DNA of 64,000 nt, taken from positions 682,001 to 746,000 of the forward strand of contig NZ_CP102664.1 in the NCBI RefSeq assembly GCF_026427355.1. Reading direction: 5' to 3'. Below, piece after piece: positions 1 to 8,778 of this stretch (positions within the stretch are counted from its first letter, which is position 1; every line of letters starts with the position of its first letter). The position numbers and the translations under genes are program-made. The notes below the pieces were generated by a model. It saw nothing but the letters and a program-made list of their open reading frames with translations, ran no database searches and was not told the origin of the DNA. The stretch is from Sphingobium sp. JS3065. GTDB taxonomy: Bacteria; Pseudomonadota; Alphaproteobacteria; Sphingomonadales; Sphingomonadaceae.

Positions 1-2
1 CC

Positions 3-926
3 GCCCAGCCCAGGGTGCTGGTGGTGGCGCCCATGTCCGGCCATTTCGCGACCCTGCTGCGGAACACCGTCCAGACCCTGCTGCGCGACCATGACGTCTA
101 TATCACCGACTGGAAAAATGCCCGCGACGTGCCGCTCAGCGCCGGGCGTTTCGGTTTCGACGATTATGTCGACTATATCATGACCTTCATGCAGGAAATG
201 GGGCCGGGATCGCATCTGGTGTCGGTGTGCCAGCCCTGCGTTCCGGCGATGGCGGCGGTGTCGATCATGGCGGAGGACAAGGATCCGGCGACCCCGCGTT
301 CCATGACGCTGATGGGCGGGCCGATCGATACGCGCGCGGCGCCCACGGTTGTCAACGAACTCGCCAACGACCGATCGATCAAGTGGTTCGAGGAAAATCT
401 GATCAGCATGGTGCCGATGCGCTATGCGGGTAGAGGGCGGCGGGTCTATCCCGGCTTCCTCCAGCTTTCCGCCTTCATGTCGATGAACATGGACCGGCAT
501 GGCGCGGCGCATCGCGAACTCTATCAACTGCTGGCCGACGGCAAGAAGGTCGAGGCCGACCGGATCAAGACCTTCTATGAGGAATATTTCGCCGTGCTGG
601 ACATGACGGCGGAATTCTACCTCGAAACCGTGGAGAAGGTGTTCCAGCGGACCCTGCTGGCCAAGGGCGAACTCACCTATCGCGGGCGTGTGGTCAATCC
701 GGGCGCCATCCGCAACACCGCGCTGCTGACCGTAGAGGGCGAGAAGGACGATGTCTGCGCCGTGGGCCAGACGGCGGCCGCCCATGCGCTCTGCACGGGC
801 CTGCGTCCGCATCTGAAGCGCCATCACCTTCAACCCGGCGTCGGCCATTATGGCGTGTTTTCCGGCAGCAAATGGGAAAAGCAGGTCTATCCGCAGGTGC
901 GGAACATGATCCTGGCGATGAACTGA
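3..926 (+). CDS. phaZ: Intracellular polyhydroxyalkanoate depolymerase, C-terminal part (5' end outside window)
   Basis: Hydrolyses stored poly-3-hydroxybutyrate granules in the cytoplasm. The reading frame is already open at the window edge (codons A-Q-P-R precede the GTG at 15), so the N-terminus lies upstream; about 308 residues are visible and the family is usually near 400. The lipase-box-like motif SVCQPC carries a Cys nucleophile rather than Ser, as in the Ralstonia PhaZa1 type. A late Asp (EGEKDD) and His (GVGHYG) fit the other two catalytic positions. The 3' end is followed within 12 bp by the convergent DUF454 gene. No operon partner is visible because the gene is cut by the edge. 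Confidence 0.85.
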   Translation, partial: AQPRVLVVAPMSGHFATLLRNTVQTLLRDHDVYITDWKNARDVPLSAGRFGFDDYVDYIMTFMQEMGPGSHLVSVCQPCVPAMAAVSIMAEDKDPATPRSMTLMGGPIDTRAAPTVVNELANDRSIKWFEENLISMVPMRYAGRGRRVYPGFLQLSAFMSMNMDRHGAAHRELYQLLADGKKVEADRIKTFYEEYFAVLDMTAEFYLETVEKVFQRTLLAKGELTYRGRVVNPGAIRNTALLTVEGEKDDVCAVGQTAAAHALCTGLRPHLKRHHLQPGVGHYGVFSGSKWEKQVYPQVRNMILAMN

Positions 927-937
927 GCTTGCATCTC

Positions 938-1291
938 TTATCCCTCAGGCCGCGTCCAAATCCATGTCCCGCCGATCAACGCAGCCGCAACCGGGATCAA
1001 GAACCACGGAAAAGGTGAAAATACCAACGCCAGCACCACGCTGAACGCAAAGGCCGTCAACGCCGCCTTCTTCCCCCTCCGGCTGATCGCGCCCTTTTCC
1101 CGCCAGCGGCGGATATGCGGCCCGAAATGGCGATGGTCCACCAGCCGCGCCTCCAGCGCCGGACTAGACCGCGCAAAGCAGAATGCCGCCAATATCATGA
1201 ACGGCACGGTCGGCAGCAGCGGCAGGAAAGCCCCGATCGCCCCCAGGCCAAGCGACAGCAACCCGCAAACCAGATAGAAATGCCGCCGCAT
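938..1291 (-). CDS. DUF454 (YbaN-like) inner-membrane protein
   Basis: A 117-residue protein with an N-terminal hydrophobic hairpin (about residues 5-40, containing the family-typical LPLLPTVPF stretch and a Cys-Phe-Ala-Arg-Ser turn) and a second hairpin near residues 78-112. Length and pattern match DUF454/YbaN. The function is unknown. Its ATG abuts the stop of the histidine kinase at 1291, so it is probably co-transcribed with the two-component pair. Confidence 0.8.
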   Translation of the reverse strand: MRRHFYLVCGLLSLGLGAIGAFLPLLPTVPFMILAAFCFARSSPALEARLVDHRHFGPHIRRWREKGAISRRGKKAALTAFAFSVVLALVFSPFPWFLIPVAAALIGGTWIWTRPEG

Positions 1292-2643
1292 CAGGCCGCA
1301 GGCAGCCGCAACCGGACCAGCGCGCCGCCCAGATCCTCGCTTTCCTCCAGAGCGACCGACCCGCCATAGATTTCCGCGACATCCCGCACGATGGCCAGGC
1401 CAAGGCCCGTGCCCGGCTTCCCCGAATCGAGCCGCACGCCCCGGTCGAAGATGCGCGTCCGATCCACCTCCGGAATCCCCGCGCCGTCATCCTCGACCAA
1501 TATCTCGACCATCGCTCCATGGCGCCCGACCGTCGCGAACACGCTGCCGCCGCCATATTTGGCGGCATTCTCGACCAGATTGCCCAGCATTTCGTCCAGA
1601 TCCTGCCGCTCGACCCGGACGGCAGCGTCCTTCACGCCATCCATGTCGATCCGCACATCGGGATAGAGCCGCTGGACCGCCCGCTCGACCGCCTCCAGGC
1701 TGGTCCACACCTCCGCCCGGCTCTGCGCCGCGCCGCGCCGTCCCACGGCGCGGGCGCGGGCGAGGTGGTGGTCCACCTGCCGCCGCATCGTCGTCGCTTC
1801 CCGGATCACCGTGTCTCCCAGATCGGGCGATTGCGCGGTCGCCGCGTTCATGATCACCGTCAGCGGCGTCTTGAGCGCATGGGCGAGGTTGCCCGCATGG
1901 GTCCGCGCCTCCTCCGCCTGCCGCTCATTATGGGCGAGCAGGGCGTTCAGTTCCTCGACCATCGGCAGCACTTCGGCGGGCATCGGCTCCGTCACGCGGT
2001 TCTTCTCGCCGCCGCGCATCCGCACGATCTCATGCCGCACCTTGCGCAGCGGCAACAACCCGTAAAGCGTCTGCAACGTCGCCAGCACGATCAGCCCCAG
2101 CGCCAGCAACGCGAAGCTCTGGAACAGGGTCGAGCGCAATGTCTTGATCTGCGCGTCCAGCCCTTCGCGCGCCTGCGCCACCATGAACATCCAGCGCGTG
2201 TTCGATCCCGGCAGGATGATGCTGCGTTCCATGACGCGCAGATCCTCGCCGGGGAACTGGTTGCTGTCATAAAAATGCGGCGCGTCGTCCTTATGCTCCG
2301 CCTGCACCTTGAGCGCCCGGTCCCACAGCGACCGCGACCGCCAATCCTCATGCCCCTTGCCGCTGATCTGGTAATAAAGGCCGCTATTGGGTTCCAGAAA
2401 GCGCTGGTCGGCGGGTTCCCGGTTGAACAGAACCTCTCCGTCCGGCCCGATTTCGGCCGACGCGATCATGGCGGTCAGCACATAGTTCATGCCGTCGTCG
2501 AAATTGCGCGTGATCGCGTCGGACAGCACCCGATCCAGCGCCAGCCCGCCGCCCAGCAGCAGCAGGCTGATCCACAATGCCGCGATGCCGATCATGCGGC
2601 GGCTGAGCGATCCCGTGGAGGTAACTTGGGGCTGGTCAGTCAA
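1291..2643 (-). CDS. Sensor histidine kinase, PhoQ/EnvZ-like
   Basis: A 450-residue membrane sensor kinase. TM1 lies near residues 18-37, a periplasmic sensor at about 40-170 and TM2 at about 172-195. The dimerisation motif AHALKTPL carries the phospho-acceptor His (about residue 255). The ATPase domain shows an N-box (NLVENAAKYG), a G1 box (EDDGAGIP) and a G2 box (GTGLGLAIV). It should phosphorylate the OmpR-type regulator encoded 111 bp upstream on the same strand; a REP-like palindrome sits between the two. The stimulus cannot be deduced; a PepSY protein and DUF454 flank the pair. Confidence 0.88.
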   Translation of the reverse strand: MTDQPQVTSTGSLSRRMIGIAALWISLLLLGGGLALDRVLSDAITRNFDDGMNYVLTAMIASAEIGPDGEVLFNREPADQRFLEPNSGLYYQISGKGHEDWRSRSLWDRALKVQAEHKDDAPHFYDSNQFPGEDLRVMERSIILPGSNTRWMFMVAQAREGLDAQIKTLRSTLFQSFALLALGLIVLATLQTLYGLLPLRKVRHEIVRMRGGEKNRVTEPMPAEVLPMVEELNALLAHNERQAEEARTHAGNLAHALKTPLTVIMNAATAQSPDLGDTVIREATTMRRQVDHHLARARAVGRRGAAQSRAEVWTSLEAVERAVQRLYPDVRIDMDGVKDAAVRVERQDLDEMLGNLVENAAKYGGGSVFATVGRHGAMVEILVEDDGAGIPEVDRTRIFDRGVRLDSGKPGTGLGLAIVRDVAEIYGGSVALEESEDLGGALVRLRLPAA

Positions 2644-2661
2644 AGACGCAGAAGCCTTTGT

Positions 2662-2745
2662 TTCCGTTCGCCCTCAGCTTGTCCAAGGGCCGCGCTCTTC
2701 TTTGAGAAGAAAAACAGGGCTTCGGCAAGCTCGGCCCGAACGGAA
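2662..2745. repeat. REP-like palindromic element, copy 1
   Basis: An imperfect inverted repeat of about 84 bp between the response regulator and kinase genes. It opens with TTCCGTTCG and closes with CGAACGGAA; the next arm bases (CCTCAGCTTG / CAAGCTCGGCC) also pair. The centre holds a small hairpin (CTCTTCTTTGAGAAG). Related copies are at 3843-3997, 13319-13370 and 14872-14970. Confidence 0.7.
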
Positions 2746-2754
2746 GGTGAGTGA

Positions 2755-3420
2755 TTACCGCCCCGGCTCGTCGAGGCTGTAGCCCAGGCCCCGGATCGTC
2801 GTGATGACATCCGCGCCCAGCTTCTTGCGGATGCGCGTCACGAACACCTCGATCGTATTGGAATCGCGGTCGAAATCCTGGTCGTAAATATGTTCGATCA
2901 GTTCGGTGCGGCTCACCACCTTGCCCTTGTGGTGCAGCAGGTAGGAAAGCAGCTTATATTCCTGCGCGGTCAGCTTCACCGGCTCGCCCTTCAGCGTCAC
3001 CTTGCCCGACCGCGTGTCCAGCCGGACATCGCCGGCGTTCAATTCGCTCGACGCATTGCCCGAAGCGCGGCGGATCAGCGCGCGCAGGCGGGCGATCAAC
3101 TCCTCGCTCTGAAACGGCTTGGCCAGATAATCGTCCGCGCCCGCGTCCAGACCCGCCACCTTGTCCGACCAGCTATCGCGCGCGGTCAGCACCAGCACCG
3201 GAAATCCCCGGCCTTCCTTGCGCCAGCGGTCCAGCACGGTCAGCCCGTCGATGGTCGGCAGGCCCAGGTCCAGCACCACCGCGTCATAGCTTTCCGTCGT
3301 GCCCAGAAAATGGCCGTCTTCCCCATCGGTCGCCAGGTCCACGGCATAGCCCGCGCCCTCCAGCGTATTGCGGAGCTGTTGCCCAAGGCTAGGTTCATCT
3401 TCGACGATCAGCAGACGCAT
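2755..3420 (-). CDS. OmpR/PhoP-family response regulator
   Basis: A 221-residue DNA-binding regulator. The receiver domain (1-115) has the acidic pocket VEDE, phospho-acceptor Asp51 (VLDLGLP), the conserved Thr (LTARD) and Lys (AKPF). A winged-helix output domain (about 125-218) ends in a family-typical RGLGY stretch. It pairs with the downstream histidine kinase. The PhoP-like length and the family-typical DQDFDRDSNTIEV loop support a PhoP/QseB-type assignment, but the target genes cannot be read from the sequence. Confidence 0.9.
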   Translation of the reverse strand: MRLLIVEDEPSLGQQLRNTLEGAGYAVDLATDGEDGHFLGTTESYDAVVLDLGLPTIDGLTVLDRWRKEGRGFPVLVLTARDSWSDKVAGLDAGADDYLAKPFQSEELIARLRALIRRASGNASSELNAGDVRLDTRSGKVTLKGEPVKLTAQEYKLLSYLLHHKGKVVSRTELIEHIYDQDFDRDSNTIEVFVTRIRKKLGADVITTIRGLGYSLDEPGR

Positions 3421-3456
3421 ATAGCCCCGTTTCCGTTATTATGCCTGTAAGCGCGA

Positions 3457-3771
3457 CTAACGCGCCCAGCCGATTATATCGCCCGTGCGACCGTCCGCAT
3501 CAACCCATAGCACCTTGCCGTCCTTCACATATTTCAGGCGATAGCGGTTGGATGAAGGGTTGAATTCGCTGCCCAGATAGGTCGCCCCGCCCATGGCGGC
3601 GTCGACCCGGCGCTTGATGACGGAAAAGGGCATGACCTGCCCGTCCAGCATGGCGCGCCGGGCGGCATCCTGCTCGTCGCGCTGGCTGCTGGAATAAGCG
3701 GCGGGATTCGTGACGAAAAGCGCCGCCATGGCTCCCAGGCCCGCAATCAGTCTGAACCGCATCATTCGCAT
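3457..3771 (-). CDS. Small exported PepSY-domain protein
   Basis: About 104 residues from the ATG at 3771 (further ATGs follow at once; a longer start at 3795 is possible). There is a signal-peptide-like N-terminus with a hydrophobic run (RLIAGLGAMAALF), then a PepSY-like domain with the conserved pattern ending YVKDGKVLWVDADGRTG. PepSY proteins often inhibit proteases or sit next to two-component systems. Here the gene lies directly upstream of the response regulator on the same strand (36 bp), so it may feed into or be controlled by that system; this is inference from context. Confidence 0.7.
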   Translation of the reverse strand: MRMMRFRLIAGLGAMAALFVTNPAAYSSSQRDEQDAARRAMLDGQVMPFSVIKRRVDAAMGGATYLGSEFNPSSNRYRLKYVKDGKVLWVDADGRTGDIIGWAR

Positions 3772-3842
3772 GACCTTGGCATAGCCGCGCAGCATTGAAC
3801 AGGTGGTGAATGGGATAATGGGTGGAAGGCGGGCGTTCAGTT

Positions 3843-3997
3843 TTCCGTTCGGGCTGAGTCCTTCGTCTGCCTGCCAAGGCAGGCGCTCAGGATAAACTTG
3901 CCTCCGGCAAGTCGAAGCCTTCAGCCGAGCGGAGCGAGGCTTCCATGCTTCGCCTCCGCTCAGCAGAGCCCTTCGACTTCGCTCAGGGCGAACGGAT
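3843..3997. repeat. REP-like palindromic element, copy 2 (compound)
   Basis: About 150 bp between the PepSY and SIMPL genes. It starts TTCCGTTCGGGCTGAG and ends CTCAGGGCGAACGG, an inverted pair. Inside are nested hairpins, including TGCCTGCCAAGGCAGGC and a CTTCGACTTCGCTCAG arm also seen in the copy at 14872-14970. It looks like two elements fused or nested. Confidence 0.7.
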
Positions 3998-4038
3998 ATC
4001 TAATGTCAGCAACTGGCCACTTCCCACCACAGCGCGCC

Positions 4039-4767
4039 TTATTTCTCCAGCGCGTACTGAACCGTCAGCGTCACCGAAGACCCGACCTGTCCCGGCTCGA
4101 CCGGCGTGGCGGGCGCCGCATCCGCCTTGAACTGCGCCCTCACCATCATCGGCATGGGCGGCTGGCCGCCGCTGTTGCTCTCCGCCAGCGAAACCAGCCG
4201 CGCCGATCGATAACCCGTTGCCTGCGCATAGAAATCCGCCTGCGCCTTCGCGCTCTTCAACGCCGCGGCCCGCGCCTGCGCCAGCATCGGCGTCGGATCG
4301 TCGATCGAGAAGCTAGGCCCGTTCACATTGGTCGCCCCGGCCTCCACCATCGTGTCGAGCAGCGTGCCGACCTTCTTGATGTCGCGCAGCTTCACCGAAA
4401 GCTGGTTCGACGCCTCATAACCGATGAAGCGCGGCCCCGAAGGCTGTCCGTCGCGATTGCTGTAATCATATTGCGCGCTGAGGTTGATGCCGCTGGTCTG
4501 GATATCCTTCTTCGGGATTCCCGCCTTCACCAGCGCGGCGATCAGCTTGTCCATCTGCACCGCATTGTCGCGCATCGCCTGCGCGGCGGTCTGGGCGCGG
4601 GTCTGGACCCCGGTGCCGACCGTCGCCACGTCCGGCGCGGCTTCCACGGTTTCCGTAATGTTCAACGTCACGACCGGCGCGGTTTCGGCAATGGTGACGC
4701 TGGTCTGCGCGACCGCCGCGACGGGCAGGGCGGCGCCAAGGGCGGCCAGGACAAATGTTGATTTCAC
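4039..4767 (-). CDS. SIMPL-domain (DUF541) periplasmic protein
   Basis: A 242-residue protein with a clear Sec signal peptide (hydrophobic core FVLAALGAALPVAAVA, cleavage near residue 20) and a SIMPL/DUF541 body: an N-terminal strand ITETVEAAPDVATVGTGV, a middle ALxKAGIPKKDIQTSGINL block and a late ARAAALKSAKAQADFYAQATG helix. All three are family hallmarks. Members are periplasmic and have been linked to oxidative or envelope stress; the biochemical role is not established. It is transcribed alone, divergent from the ABC-F gene. Confidence 0.85.
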   Translation of the reverse strand: MKSTFVLAALGAALPVAAVAQTSVTIAETAPVVTLNITETVEAAPDVATVGTGVQTRAQTAAQAMRDNAVQMDKLIAALVKAGIPKKDIQTSGINLSAQYDYSNRDGQPSGPRFIGYEASNQLSVKLRDIKKVGTLLDTMVEAGATNVNGPSFSIDDPTPMLAQARAAALKSAKAQADFYAQATGYRSARLVSLAESNSGGQPPMPMMVRAQFKADAAPATPVEPGQVGSSVTLTVQYALEK

Positions 4768-4905
4768 AGGGCTTTCTCCTCAAGAAGCGTTGCACGTCTA
4801 TTGTGACGGCTGCGATGAACGGACGCTGACATGCGTTGAAAGCCGTCAGACAGCTTCCGGTTCCCCCTCTTGCCCCGGCCCCTGAGAAAGCCTAGCTGCA
4901 CGCCC

Positions 4906-6684
4906 ATGGCGGCTCCTATCCTTTCCTTCGAAAATCTCGGCCTTTCCCAGGGCACCCATTGGCTTTTCCGCAATCTCGACATTTTCGTCGGAGAACGCGA
5001 CCGGCTGGCGCTGATCGGCCGCAACGGCGCGGGCAAGACCACGCTGCTGAAGCTCATCGCCGGCCAGATCGAACCGGATGAGGGCAACCGCTCGGTCCGC
5101 CCCGGCGCCCGCGTCATCATGCTGGAGCAGGACCCCGACGTCAGCGGTTTCGCCACGCTGCGCGATTTCGCGCTGGCGGGCCAGTTCGCGCCGCCCGCCC
5201 ATGAGGTGGACGCCATCGCCAGCCAGCTCGGCACCGATCTCAACCGCGAAGCCGCCACCGCCAGCGGAGGCGAACGCCGCCGCGCCGCCATCGCCCGCGC
5301 CCTGGCCAGCGAACCCGACCTGCTGCTGCTGGACGAGCCGACCAACCATCTCGACATCGACGCCATCGACTGGCTGGAGGGCTGGCTCAGCCGCTATAAC
5401 GGCGCCTTCATCGTCATCAGCCACGACCGCGCCTTCCTGACCCGCCTGACGCGCCAGACGCTGTGGCTGGACCGGGGCGGCATCCGCCGCAACGAAATCG
5501 GCTTCGGCGGTTTCGAGGAATGGATGGAAGCCGTCTATGCCGAGGAAGCCCGCGCCGCCGAAAAGCTGGACGCCAAGCTGAAGATCGAGGCCCATTGGCT
5601 GGAACGCGGCGTCACCGCCCGGCGCAAGCGCAACCAGGGCCGTCTCGCGAAACTCTGGGAAATGCGGGCGCAGCGCGCCGCCATGGTCGGGCCGCAGGGC
5701 GTCGCGAAAATCGCCGTCGCCAGCGACGACAACAAGACGAAAAGCGTCATCACCGCCGAACATGTCACGAAAAATTTCGGCGACAGGACCGTCATCAAGG
5801 ATTTCTCCCTGCGCATCCAGCGCGGCGACCGCATCGGCATCGTCGGCGGCAACGGCGCGGGCAAGACCACGCTCTTGAAGCTGCTCACCGGCGAACTTGC
5901 GCCCGACTCCGGCCAGGTCAAACAGGCCAAGTCGCTCGACATGATCTTCATCGACCAGCAGCGCAGCCTGATGCAGCCCGACAAGCGCGTCCGGGACGTG
6001 CTGGCCGAAGGCGGCGACTGGATCGACGTGCGCGGGGTGCGCAAGCATGTGCACGGTTATCTCAAGGAATTCCTCTTCGACCCCTCGCTGGCGGAAGCGA
6101 GGGTGGGGACGCTTTCGGGCGGTGAACGCTCCCGCCTTCTGTTCGCGCGCGAATTCGCCCGCGAATCGAACCTGCTGATCCTGGATGAGCCGACCAACGA
6201 CCTCGACCTCGAAACGCTCGACCTGCTCCAGGAAGTGATTGCCGATTATGAAGGCACGGTCCTGATCGTCAGCCACGACCGCGACTTTCTCGACCGCACC
6301 GTCACCGTGACATTGGGCCTCGACGGCTCCGGCACCATCGACGTGATCGTCGGCGGCTATGCCGATTGGGTCGCCAAGCGCCAGCCGAAGAACGCGCCCA
6401 GGGCCGAGAAGAAGGCCGCCGCGCCGCCGCCGCAGAAAACCGCCTCGACCAAGCTCAGCTACAAGGACCAGCGCGACTACGACCTGATCCCCCAGCGCAT
6501 CGAGGAGATAGAGGCCGCCATCGCCCGCGACGAGGAAGCGCTGGCCGATCCCAATCTCTACAGCCGCGACCCGAAGAAATTCGACACGCTCACCAAGGCC
6601 ATCGAAAAGGCCCGCGCCGAAAAGGACGCGGCGGAGGAACGCTGGCTGGAACTGGCGGAAAAGGCGGAAGGCCTGGGCGCTTAG
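4906..6684 (+). CDS. uup: ABC-F family ATPase, Uup type
   Basis: A cytoplasmic tandem-ATPase protein of 592 residues without membrane segments. ABC domain 1 has Walker A GRNGAGKTT, signature SGGERRR and Walker B LLLLDEPTNHLD. After the inter-domain linker, domain 2 has GGNGAGKTT, SGGERSR and LLILDEPTNDLD. A basic, alanine-rich linker and a C-terminal coiled coil (about the last 80 residues, RIEEIEAAIARDEEAL) identify the Uup branch, implicated in ribosome-associated functions and transposon precise excision. The ATG at 4906 is preferred over the upstream in-frame start at 4870 because MAAPILSFENLGL aligns with the normal family N-terminus. Confidence 0.9.
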   Translation: MAAPILSFENLGLSQGTHWLFRNLDIFVGERDRLALIGRNGAGKTTLLKLIAGQIEPDEGNRSVRPGARVIMLEQDPDVSGFATLRDFALAGQFAPPAHEVDAIASQLGTDLNREAATASGGERRRAAIARALASEPDLLLLDEPTNHLDIDAIDWLEGWLSRYNGAFIVISHDRAFLTRLTRQTLWLDRGGIRRNEIGFGGFEEWMEAVYAEEARAAEKLDAKLKIEAHWLERGVTARRKRNQGRLAKLWEMRAQRAAMVGPQGVAKIAVASDDNKTKSVITAEHVTKNFGDRTVIKDFSLRIQRGDRIGIVGGNGAGKTTLLKLLTGELAPDSGQVKQAKSLDMIFIDQQRSLMQPDKRVRDVLAEGGDWIDVRGVRKHVHGYLKEFLFDPSLAEARVGTLSGGERSRLLFAREFARESNLLILDEPTNDLDLETLDLLQEVIADYEGTVLIVSHDRDFLDRTVTVTLGLDGSGTIDVIVGGYADWVAKRQPKNAPRAEKKAAAPPPQKTASTKLSYKDQRDYDLIPQRIEEIEAAIARDEEALADPNLYSRDPKKFDTLTKAIEKARAEKDAAEERWLELAEKAEGLGA

Positions 6685-6739
6685 GCCTTGCGCCTATCCC
6701 CTCATCTGATAGCCAGGACAGCCAGTCTGGGGAAAGCGC

Positions 6740-7465
6740 ATGGAACAGTCCGCGACGATGCAGGACAAGGACATGATCGACGGCCATCATGCGGTCCATT
6801 ATGTCAACCGCGTAGGCTGGCTGCGCGCCGCCGTTCTGGGCGCCAATGACGGCATCGTCTCTACCGCCAGCCTGCTCACCGGCATCGCGGCGTCCGGCGC
6901 GGCGCGGGAGACTATCCTGCTTTCCGGCATAGCCGCGCTGGTCGCCGGGGCCATGTCTATGGCGGCGGGCGAATATGTCTCCGTCAGCGCCCAATCCGAT
7001 ACGGAGCGCGCCGATCTGGCCAAGGAAAAGAAGGCGCTGGCCCAGCAGCCGCATGTGGAATGGGAGGAACTGCGCGACATCTATGCCGCTCGCGGGCTGA
7101 CACCGGACCTTGCCGGTCAGGTGGCGACCCAGTTGATGAATGTCGACGCGCTGGCCGCCCATGCGCGGGATGAACTGGGCATTTCCGAAATCAGCACCGC
7201 CCGCCCGATCCAGGCCGCGCTGACATCCGCCGCGACCTTTTCCGTCGGAGCCGTCGCGCCCGTATTGGCGGCGGTGGCCAGCCCATCCCATGCCATCATG
7301 GCCGTTGCGGTCACGTCCCTGCTTTGCCTGGCCGTGCTGGGCTATATCGGGGCGCGGCTCGGCGGCGGCGGGATCGTGCGCGCCGTCGCTCGCGTCGTCT
7401 TCTGGGGCGTGTTCGCGATGCTGGCGACCTCCGGCGTGGGCAAGCTTTTCGGAGCGGCAATTTGA
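6740..7465 (+). CDS. VIT1/CCC1-family membrane transporter
   Basis: A 241-residue membrane protein. The N-terminal motif HYVNRVGWLRAAVLGANDGIV followed by an Ala-rich helix and SMAAGEYVSVSAQSD is diagnostic of the VIT (vacuolar iron transporter / nodulin-21-like) family. TM helices are predicted near residues 30-50, 60-80, 155-175, 180-200 and 215-238, with a charged metal-binding-like middle region (about 90-145). The likely substrate is Fe(II) or Mn(II). It is followed after 36 bp by glutathione peroxidase on the same strand, a plausible metal/oxidative-stress pairing. Confidence 0.85.
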   Translation: MEQSATMQDKDMIDGHHAVHYVNRVGWLRAAVLGANDGIVSTASLLTGIAASGAARETILLSGIAALVAGAMSMAAGEYVSVSAQSDTERADLAKEKKALAQQPHVEWEELRDIYAARGLTPDLAGQVATQLMNVDALAAHARDELGISEISTARPIQAALTSAATFSVGAVAPVLAAVASPSHAIMAVAVTSLLCLAVLGYIGARLGGGGIVRAVARVVFWGVFAMLATSGVGKLFGAAI

Positions 7466-7501
7466 CGGCGCGACCCGCCGCCTGTTTTTCAAGGAGATGA
7501 T

Positions 7502-8050
7502 ATGATGACCGATATTCAGCAAATCCCGCTCAAGACCATCAAGGGCGCCGACGCCAGCCTGACCGACTATGCCGGCAAGGTGGTGCTGGCGGTCAATGTC
7601 GCCTCCAAATGCGGACTGACCCCGCAATATGAGGGGCTGGAAAAACTCTATGCCGATTACAAGGATCGGGGGCTGGTGGTCGCCGGATTCCCCGCCAATG
7701 ATTTCGGCGCGCAGGAGCCGGGCAGCAATGAAGAGATCGCGACCTTCTGCACCACCAATTTTGGCGTCGATTTCCCGATGTTCGAAAAGATCGTCGTCAC
7801 TGGCCCGGAAAAGCACCCGCTCTACGCCGCGCTGACCAACGCCCAGCCGGAAGCGCAGGGCGACGGCGCCGCCTTCCGCGAAAAGCTGCAAGGCTATGGC
7901 ATCACGCCCAATCCCGAACCTGAAGTCCTGTGGAATTTCGAAAAATTCGTGATCGGCAAGGACGGGAGCGTGGTTGCCCGTTTCGCGCCGACGACCGCGC
8001 CCGATGACGCCGCCCTGATCGCCGTGATCGAGGGTGAACTCGCGAAATAG
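7502..8050 (+). CDS. Glutathione peroxidase (thiol peroxidase type)
   Basis: A 182-residue cytoplasmic peroxidase that reduces peroxides with thiol donors. The peroxidatic Cys is residue 37 (ASKCGLT), replacing the selenocysteine of animal enzymes. The remaining tetrad residues are visible as Gln (FGAQEPGS), Trp and Asn (LWNFEKF). A second Cys in IATFCTTNFG fits the resolving position of thioredoxin-dependent bacterial members. The start is the first of two adjacent ATGs, preceded by AAGGAGATG. It is probably co-transcribed with the VIT1-like gene. Confidence 0.92.
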   Translation: MMTDIQQIPLKTIKGADASLTDYAGKVVLAVNVASKCGLTPQYEGLEKLYADYKDRGLVVAGFPANDFGAQEPGSNEEIATFCTTNFGVDFPMFEKIVVTGPEKHPLYAALTNAQPEAQGDGAAFREKLQGYGITPNPEPEVLWNFEKFVIGKDGSVVARFAPTTAPDDAALIAVIEGELAK

Positions 8051-8105
8051 GGATTCCCGCTTGAGATGGCTCGACAGAAGCGGCTGACGGCGGTTAACTC
8101 CGCCC

Positions 8106-8738
8106 ATGCTGCAACCTGCCATCGCCTTTCACCAGATCGGTCCGGTCCTCGAAACGCTGAGCATCGTCGGCATTTTCGTCTTCGCTGCCTCCGGCGCGCT
8201 GGCGGCGGCGCGCCTGAGGCTGACGATGGTGACCTTCGCTTTCTTCGCGCTGGTGACGGGGGTGGGGGGCGGCACGGTCCGCGACCTGCTGATCGGCGCG
8301 CCGGTCTTCTGGGTGCATGACGCAGTGCCCGCCATCACCTGCATGATCGCGGCGCTGCTCGTCTGGTTCACGCCGCGCCGCCTGTGGAGCGAGCGCGCCC
8401 TCGACTGGCTCGACGCCGTGGGCCTGACCGCCTTCGCCGTCTATGGCGCGGCCAAGGCGATGAGCTATGGGGTTCCGCCCTTCGTCGCGGCGATGATGGG
8501 TATCGTCACCGGCTGCGTCGGCGGCATCATGCGCGATCTGCTGGCGGGGGAACCGTCGATCCTGTTGCGTCCGGAACTTTATGTGACGGCGGCGGCGCTG
8601 TCGTCGGGCCTGTTCGTGGTGCTGCACTGGTGGGGGCTGGACGTTCCCGTCGCCGGGCTGATCGCCGCGCTGCTCGGTTTCCTGCTGCGGGCGGCGGCGA
8701 TCTGGCGAGGTCTCGGCCTGCCGCATTACAAGGCCTGA
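8106..8738 (+). CDS. TRIC-type (UPF0126) trimeric cation channel
   Basis: A 210-residue membrane protein with two tandem UPF0126 units of three helices each (about residues 15-85 and 105-185). Both contain the glycine-rich signature: GVGGGTVRDLLIG in the first and GCVGGIMRDLLAG in the second. This duplicated VxGGxxRD motif defines the prokaryotic TRIC/YadS family of K+-permeable channels. It stands alone, facing the convergent sppA gene, with a hairpin directly on the stop codon. Confidence 0.88.
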   Translation: MLQPAIAFHQIGPVLETLSIVGIFVFAASGALAAARLRLTMVTFAFFALVTGVGGGTVRDLLIGAPVFWVHDAVPAITCMIAALLVWFTPRRLWSERALDWLDAVGLTAFAVYGAAKAMSYGVPPFVAAMMGIVTGCVGGIMRDLLAGEPSILLRPELYVTAAALSSGLFVVLHWWGLDVPVAGLIAALLGFLLRAAAIWRGLGLPHYKA

Positions 8739-8757
8739 TCCTCCCACAGGGAGGATC
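8737..8757. terminator. Perfect hairpin between convergent genes
   Basis: GATCCTCCC-ACA-GGGAGGATC: a perfect 9-bp stem with a 3-nt loop, beginning inside the stop codon of the TRIC gene and lying between it and convergent sppA. There is no U-tract, so it is a terminator-like or RNA-end structure rather than a textbook intrinsic terminator. Confidence 0.5.
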
Positions 8758-8778
8758 TGGACAGGTCCGTCTCCCGCC

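Noticed and set aside
4846..6276. A 476-codon minus-strand frame opposite the ABC-F gene
   Set aside because: Complement of a clearly conserved ATPase; no domain or membrane pattern of its own.
6590..8122. A 510-codon minus-strand frame
   Set aside because: Spans the complements of the VIT1-like and glutathione peroxidase genes, both well supported; no motifs.
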